A stretch of 64,000 nt of DNA, from positions 29,471,918 through 29,535,917 of the forward strand of contig CM066921.1 in NCBI GenBank assembly GCA_033964015.1. Reading direction: 5' to 3'. A model generated the notes under the pieces. That model was given only the letters and a program-made list of their open reading frames with translations, was not told the DNA's origin and searched no databases. The translations under genes were made by a program, and so were the position numbers. This DNA is from Scolanthus callimorphus. Lineage: Eukaryota; Cnidaria; Anthozoa; Actiniaria; Edwardsiidae. The first letter of the stretch is position 1. Each line of letters begins with the position of its first letter. This document shows, piece by piece, positions 58,238 to 64,000 of the stretch.

Positions 58238-61200
58238 TGAGCAGTTGAAACGCGAAACGGGCCTTATCCCGAAACAGGGCTACGTTTTCAAGGACTGCGA
58301 GGCACCATCTCAAGTTCGGCATTTCGCTTGCGCAAAACCGGCGTAGGCATTTCGCGTTGCGTTTGCTCATGTTGTGCCACCTGACTGGCTAGCCTGTCTT
58401 CTCAAAATCCTGTTTGTTATGCACGGCAGCAGTTTGTGTGTTGTTTTCGCGTTGCCTTGAATTCGCCGAGGCAATGAGGTGCGCAGCGAGACAGTTTTCT
58501 GTACAGTTTTGTTGTAGTAAAAATAATAGGGCGGAAATTCCTATGGGAAAAGACGTATTACACGTGACGACTTGCCGTTCGTGTTCTTGGCCAAGGCGTC
58601 TTGCTAACACGCGCTAGTATGCTTGCTCGCCAAGTCACGCCTTTGTGACACCCTCTGGCCTTTTACTTGGCCAATGCGGTTCAATCGACCTCTCTTTTGC
58701 GGCATAACATGAGCAGTTGAAACGCGAAACGGGCCTTATCCCAGAACAGGGCTACGTTTTCAAGGACTGCGAGGCACCATCTCAAGTTCGGCATTTCGCT
58801 TGCGCAAAACCGGCGTAGGCATTTCGCGTTGCGTTTGCTCATGTTGTGCCACCTGACTGGCTAGCCTGTCTTCTCAAAATCCTGTTTGTTATGCACGGCA
58901 GCAGTTTGTGTGTTGTTTTCGCGTTGCCTTGAATTCGCCGAGGCAATGAGGTGCGCAGCGAGACAGTTTTCTTGTACAGTTTTGTTGTAGTAAAAATAAT
59001 AGGGCGGAAATTCCTATGGGAAAAGACGTATTACACGTGACGACTTGCCGTTCGTGTTCTTGGCCAAGGCGTCTTGCTAACACGCGCTAGTATGCTTGCT
59101 CGCCAAGTCACGCCTTTGTGACACCCTCTGGCCTTTTACTTGGCCAATGCGGTTCAATCGACCTCTCTTTTGCGGCATAACGTGCCACCTGACTGGCTAG
59201 CCTGTCTTCTCAAAATCCTGTTTGTTATGCACGGCAGCAGTTTGTGTGTTGTTTTCGCGTTGCCTTGAATTCGCCGAGGCAATGAGGTGCGCAGCGAGAC
59301 AGTTTTCTTGTACAGTTTTGTTGTAGTAAAATAATAGGGCGGAAATTCCTATGGGAAAAGACGTATTACACGTGACGACTTGCCGTTCGTGTTCTTGGCC
59401 AAGGCGTCTTGCTAACACGCGCTAGTATGCTTGCTCGCCAAGTCACGCCTTTGTGACACCCTCTGGCCTTTTACTTGGCCAATGCGGTTCAATCGACCTC
59501 TCTTTTGCGGCATAACATGAGCAGTTGAAACGCGAAACGGGCCTTATCCCAAAACAGGGCTACGTTTTCAAGGACTGCGAGGCACCATCTCAAGTTCGGC
59601 ATTTCGCATGCGCAAAACCGGCGTAGGCATTTCGCGTTGCGTTTGCTCATGTTGTGCCACCTGACTGGCTAGCCTGTCTTCTCAAAATCCTGTTTGTTAT
59701 GCACGGCAGCAGTTTGTGTGTTGTTTTCGCGTTGCCTTGAATTCGCCGAGGCAATGAGGTGCGCAGCGAGACAGTTTTCTTGTACAGTTTTGTTGTAGTA
59801 AAAATAATAGGGCGGAAATTCCTATGGGAAAAGACGTATTACACGTGACGACTTGCCGTTCGTGTTCTTGGCCAAGGCGTCTTGCTAACACGCGCTAGTA
59901 TGCTTGCTCGCCAAGTCACGCCTTTGTGACACCCTCTGGCCTTTTACTTGGCCAATGCGGTTCAATCGACCTCTCTTTTGCGGCATAACATGAGCAGTTG
60001 AAACGCGAAACGGGCCTTATCCCAAAACAGGGCTACGTTTTCAAGGACTGCGAGGCACCATCTCAAGTTCGGCATTTCGCATGCGCAAAACCGGCGTAGG
60101 CATTTCGCGTTGCGTTTGCTCATGTTGTGCCACCTGACTGGCTAGCCTGTCTTCTCAAAATCCTGTTTGTTATGCACGGCAGCAGTTTGTGTGTTGTTTT
60201 CGCGTTGCCTTGAATTCGCCGAGGCAATGAGGTGCGCAGCGAGACAGTTTTCTTGTACAGTTTTGTTGTAGTAAAAATAATAGGGCGGAAATTCCTATGG
60301 GAAAAGACGTATTACACGTGACGACTTGCCGTTCGTGTTCTTGGCCAAGGCGTCTTGCTAACACGCGCTAGTATGCTTGCTCGCCAAGTCACGCCTTTGT
60401 GACACCCTCTGGCCTTTTACTTGGCCAATGCGGTTCAATCGACCTCTCTTTTGCGGCATAACATGAGCAGTTGAAACGCGAAACGGGCCTTATCCCAAAA
60501 CAGGGCTACGTTTTCAAGGACTGCGAGGCACCATCTCAAGTTCGGCATTTCGCTTGCGCAAAACCGGCGTAGGCATTTCGCGTTGCGTTTGCTCATGTTG
60601 TGCCACCTGACTGGCTAGCCTGTCTTCTCAAAATCCTGTTTGTTATGCACGGCAGCAGTTTGTGTGTTGTTTTCGCGTTGCCTTGAATTCGCCGAGGCAA
60701 TGAGGTGCGCAGCGAGACAGTTTTCTTGTACAGTTTTGTTGTAGTAAAAATAATAGGGCGGAAATTCCTATGGGAAAAGACGTATTACACGTGACGACTT
60801 GCCGTTCGTGTTCTTGGCCAAGGCGTCTTGCTAACACGCGCTAGTATGCTTGCTCGCCAAGTCACGCCTTTGTGACACCCTCTGGCCTTTTACTTGGCCA
60901 ATGCGGTTCAATCGACCTCTCTTTTGCGGCATAACATGAGCAGTTGAAACGCGAAACGGGCCTTATCCCAAAACAGGGCTACGTTTTCAAGGACTGCGAG
61001 GCACCATCTCAAGTTCGGCATTTCGCATGCGCAAACCGGCGTAGGCATTTCGCGTTGCGTTTGCTCATGTTGTGCCACCTGACTGGCTAGCCTGTCTTCT
61101 CAAAATCCTGTTTGTTATGCACGGCAGCAGTTTGTGTGTTGTTTTCGCGTTGCCTTGAATTCGCCGAGGCAATGAGGTGCGCAGCGAGACAGTTTTCTTG

Positions 61201-63905
61201 TACAGTTTTGTTGTAGTAAAAATAATAGGGCGGAAATTCCTATGGGAAAAGACGTATTACACGTGACGACTTGCCGTTCGTGTTCTTGGCCAAGGCGTCT
61301 TGCTAACACGCGCTAGTATGCTTGCTCGCCAAGTCACGCCTTTGTGACACCCTCTGGCCTTTTACTTGGCCAATGCGGTTCAATCGACCTCTCTTTTGCG
61401 GCATAACATGAGCAGTTGAAACGCGAAACGGGCCTTATCCCAAAACAGGGCTACGTTTTCAAGGACTGCGAGGCACCATCTCAAGTTCGGCATTTCGCTT
61501 GCGCAAAACCGGCGTAGGCATTTCGCGTTGCGTTTGCTCATGTTGTGCCACCTGACTGGCTAGCCTGTCTTCTCAAAATCCTGTTTGTTATGCACGGCAG
61601 CAGTTTGTGTGTTGTTTTCGCGTTGCCTTGAATTCGCCGAGGCAATGAGGTGCGCAGCGAGACAGTTTTCTTGTACAGTTTTGTTGTAGTAAAAATAATA
61701 GGGCGGAAATTCCTATGGGAAAAGACGTATTACACGTGACGACTTGCCGTTCGTGTTCTTGGCCAAGGCGTCTTGCTAACACGCGCTAGTATGCTTGCTC
61801 GCCAAGTCACGCCTTTGTGACACCCTCTGGCCTTTTACTTGGCCAATGCGGTTCAATCGACCTCTCTTTTGCGGCATAACATGAGCAGTTGAAACGCGAA
61901 ACGGGCCTTATCCCAAAACAGGGCTACGTTTTCAAGGACTGCGAGGCACCATCTCAAGTTCGGCATTTCGCATGCGCAAAACCGGCGTAGGCATTTCGCG
62001 TTGCGTTTGCTCATGTTGTGCCACCTGACTGGCTAGCCTGTCTTCTCAAAATCCTGTTTGTTATGCACGGCAGCAGTTTGTGTGTTGTTTTCGCGTTGCC
62101 TTGAATTCGCCGAGGCAATGAGGTGCGCAGCGAGACAGTTTTCTTGTACAGTTTTGTTGTAGTAAAAATAATAGGGCGGAAATTCCTATGGGAAAAGACG
62201 TATTACACGTGACGACTTGCCGTTCGTGTTCTTGGCCAAGGCGTCTTGCTAACACGCGCTAGTATGCTTGCTCGCCAAGTCACGCCTTTGTGACACCCTC
62301 TGGCCTTTTACTTGGCCAATGCGGTTCAATCGACCTCTCTTTTGCGGCATAACATGAGCAGTTGAAACGCGAAACGGGCCTTATCCCAAAACAGGGCTAC
62401 GTTTTCAAGGACTGCGAGGCACCATCTCAAGTTCGGCATTTCGCTTGCGCAAAACCGGCGTAGGCATTTCGCGTTGCGTTTGCTCATGTTGTGCCACCTG
62501 ACTGGCTAGCCTGTCTTCTCAAAATCCTGTTTGTTATGCACGGCAGCAGTTTGTGTGTTGTTTTCGCGTTGCCTTGAATTCGCCGAGGCAATGAGGTGCG
62601 CAGCGAGACAGTTTTCTTGTACAGTTTTGTTGTAGTAAAAATAATAGGGCGGAAATTCCTATGGGAAAAGACGTATTACACGTGACGACTTGCCGTTCGT
62701 GTTCTTGGCCAAGGCGTCTTGCTAACACGCGCTAGTATGCTTGCTCGCCAAGTCACGCCTTTGTGACACCCTCTGGCCTTTTACTTGGCCAATGCGGTTC
62801 AATCGACCTCTCTTTTGCGGCATAACATGAGCAGTTGAAACGCGAAACGGGCCTTATCCCAAAACAGGGCTACGTTTTCAAGGACTGCGAGGCACCATCT
62901 CAAGTTCGGCATTTCGCATGCGCAAAACCGGCGTAGGCATTTCGCGTTGCGTTTGCTCATGTTGTGCCACCTGACTGGCTAGCCTGTCTTCTCAAAATCC
63001 TGTTTGTTATGCACGGCAGCAGTTTGTGTGTTGTTTTCGCGTTGCCTTGAATTCGCCGAGGCAATGAGGTGCGCAGCGAGACAGTTTTCTTGTACAGTTT
63101 TGTTGTAGTAAAAATAATAGGGCGGAAATTCCTATGGGAAAAGACGTATTACACGTGACGACTTGCCGTTCGTGTTCTTGGCCAAGGCGTCTTGCTAACA
63201 CGCGCTAGTATGCTTGCTCGCCAAGTCACGCCTTTGTGACACCCTCTGGCCTTTTACTTGGCCAATGCGGTTCAATCGACCTCTCTTTTGCGGCATAACA
63301 TGAGCAGTTGAAACGCGAAACGGGCCTTATCCCAAAACAGGGCTACGTTTTCAAGGACTGCGAGGCACCATCTCAAGTTCGGCATTTCGCTTGCGCAAAA
63401 CCGGCGTAGGCATTTCGCGTTGCGTTTGCTCATGTTGTGCCACCTGACTGGCTAGCCTGTCTTCTCAAAATCCTGTTTGTTATGCACGGCAGCAGTTTGT
63501 GTGTTGTTTTCGCGTTGCCTTGAATTCGCCGAGGCAATGAGGTGCGCAGCGAGACAGTTTTCTTGTACAGTTTTGTTGTAGTAAAAATAATAGGGCGGAA
63601 ATTCCTATGGGAAAAGACGTATTACACGTGACGACTTGCCGTTCGTGTTCTTGGCCAAGGCGTCTTGCTAACACGCGCTAGTATGCTTGCTCGCCAAGTC
63701 ACGCCTTTGTGACACCCTCTGGCCTTTTACTTGGCCAATGCGGTTCAATCGACCTCTCTTTTGCGGCATAACATGAGCAGTTGAAACGCGAAACGGGCCT
63801 TATCCCAAAACAGGGCTACGTTTTCAAGGACTGCGAGGCACCATCTCAAGTTCGGCATTTCGCATGCGCAAAACCGGCGTAGGCATTTCGCGTTGCGTTT
63901 GCTCA
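58238..63905. repeat. 473-bp satellite of two alternating TIR-bounded modules
   Basis: Module A is 132 bp, starting TGAGCAGTTGAAACGCGAAA and ending TTTCGCGTTGCGTTTGCTCA, so its ends are imperfect inverted repeats. Module B is about 341 bp, from TGTTGTGCCACCTGAC to TTGCGGCATAACA, with a short TGTTRTGCC inverted end. The order is A-B repeated, ending with A: 12 A and 12 B. One B pair near 59180 lacks the A between them. Copies are almost identical. A one-base choice (CGCTTGCG or CGCATGCG) alternates strictly in the last nine A copies. TA lies on both outer sides. A 64-residue open frame on the minus strand in every B (MLARRLGQEHERQ...) shows no family resemblance. Confidence 0.93.
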
Positions 63906-64000
63906 TATACTTGTTTAGCTCTAAAGAAAAAAGTACCGACTTTCTTGAAAAAGTTCCAGCTTCTTCCAATTAAGAATAAAAACTTGAATGGTTGATTAAC
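63906..64000 (+). mobile_element. Continuation of the interrupted TTAA element
   Basis: TTGTTTAGCTCTAAAGAAAA, AAGTACCGACTTTCTTGAAA and CCAGCTTCTTCCAATTAA match 10075-10135, directly continuing the piece that ends at 58237. The right end lies outside the window. Confidence 0.85.

Noticed and set aside
58389..63674. Repeated 64-73 residue minus-strand frame (MLARRLGQEHERQ...) in each satellite unit
   Set aside because: Copies are identical because the DNA is identical; there is no family resemblance and a one-base change alters its C-terminus between copies.

Overview
This is a repeat-dominated animal nuclear window. Genes have GT-AG introns, and the rest is LINE, Penelope-like, tRNA-SINE, foldback/MITE and satellite DNA. 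The repeat types, especially a LINE whose ORF1 carries an SGNH-hydrolase domain and a Penelope-like element with a GIY-YIG domain and a hammerhead-like motif, fit an anthozoan cnidarian such as a stony coral or anemone. That assignment is inference; no rRNA or mitochondrial marker is present.

Only two genes are recognisable, and both lie in the left quarter. The first coding exon of an alpha-L-fucosidase (minus strand, start at 3663) faces away from a complete seven-exon phosphomannomutase (PMM2-type, plus strand, 3893-15619). Their start codons are 229 bp apart, so they probably share a promoter, and both act in mannose/fucose glycan metabolism. Four places in these exons need one extra base to restore the reading frame. 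At least three are in or beside homopolymers, which points to consensus errors of a long-read assembly more than to pseudogenes. A LINE remnant fills the left edge, probably inside the fucosidase intron. PMM2 introns hold a 14-bp, a 16-bp and a 49-bp minisatellite, a TTAA-flanked foldback element and a MITE.

From 15.6 to 27 kb the sequence is a graveyard of mobile elements. It holds tRNA-SINE pieces split by a foldback element, hairpin MITEs, and a 5'-truncated Penelope-like element whose flanking repeat carries a hammerhead-like motif. One flanking repeat is interrupted by a 779-bp foldback element, and blocks of an 18-bp minisatellite surround the whole. From 27 to 32.4 kb a foldback element is itself tandemly repeated about five times (period about 0.96-1.0 kb), interrupted by a SINE with a 12-bp target duplication and by a MITE. 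From 32.4 to 40.3 kb there is mostly unassigned sequence with a few weak exon candidates.

The right 24 kb is satellite. There is a 17-bp array (40.3-41.3 kb), a 100-N assembly gap, and a 14.8-kb array in which 12-bp repeats alternate with 23 copies of a conserved 186-bp segment. Then come a TTAA foldback element with about 245-bp arms and a 473-bp satellite (58.2-63.9 kb) made of two alternating TIR-bounded modules. That satellite is inserted, with an apparent TA duplication, into a second copy of the element seen intact in PMM2 intron 5. The recurring theme is short inverted-repeat elements that have become the units of tandem arrays. The long open frames in the 12-bp and 18-bp arrays follow from unit lengths divisible by three and are not genes.
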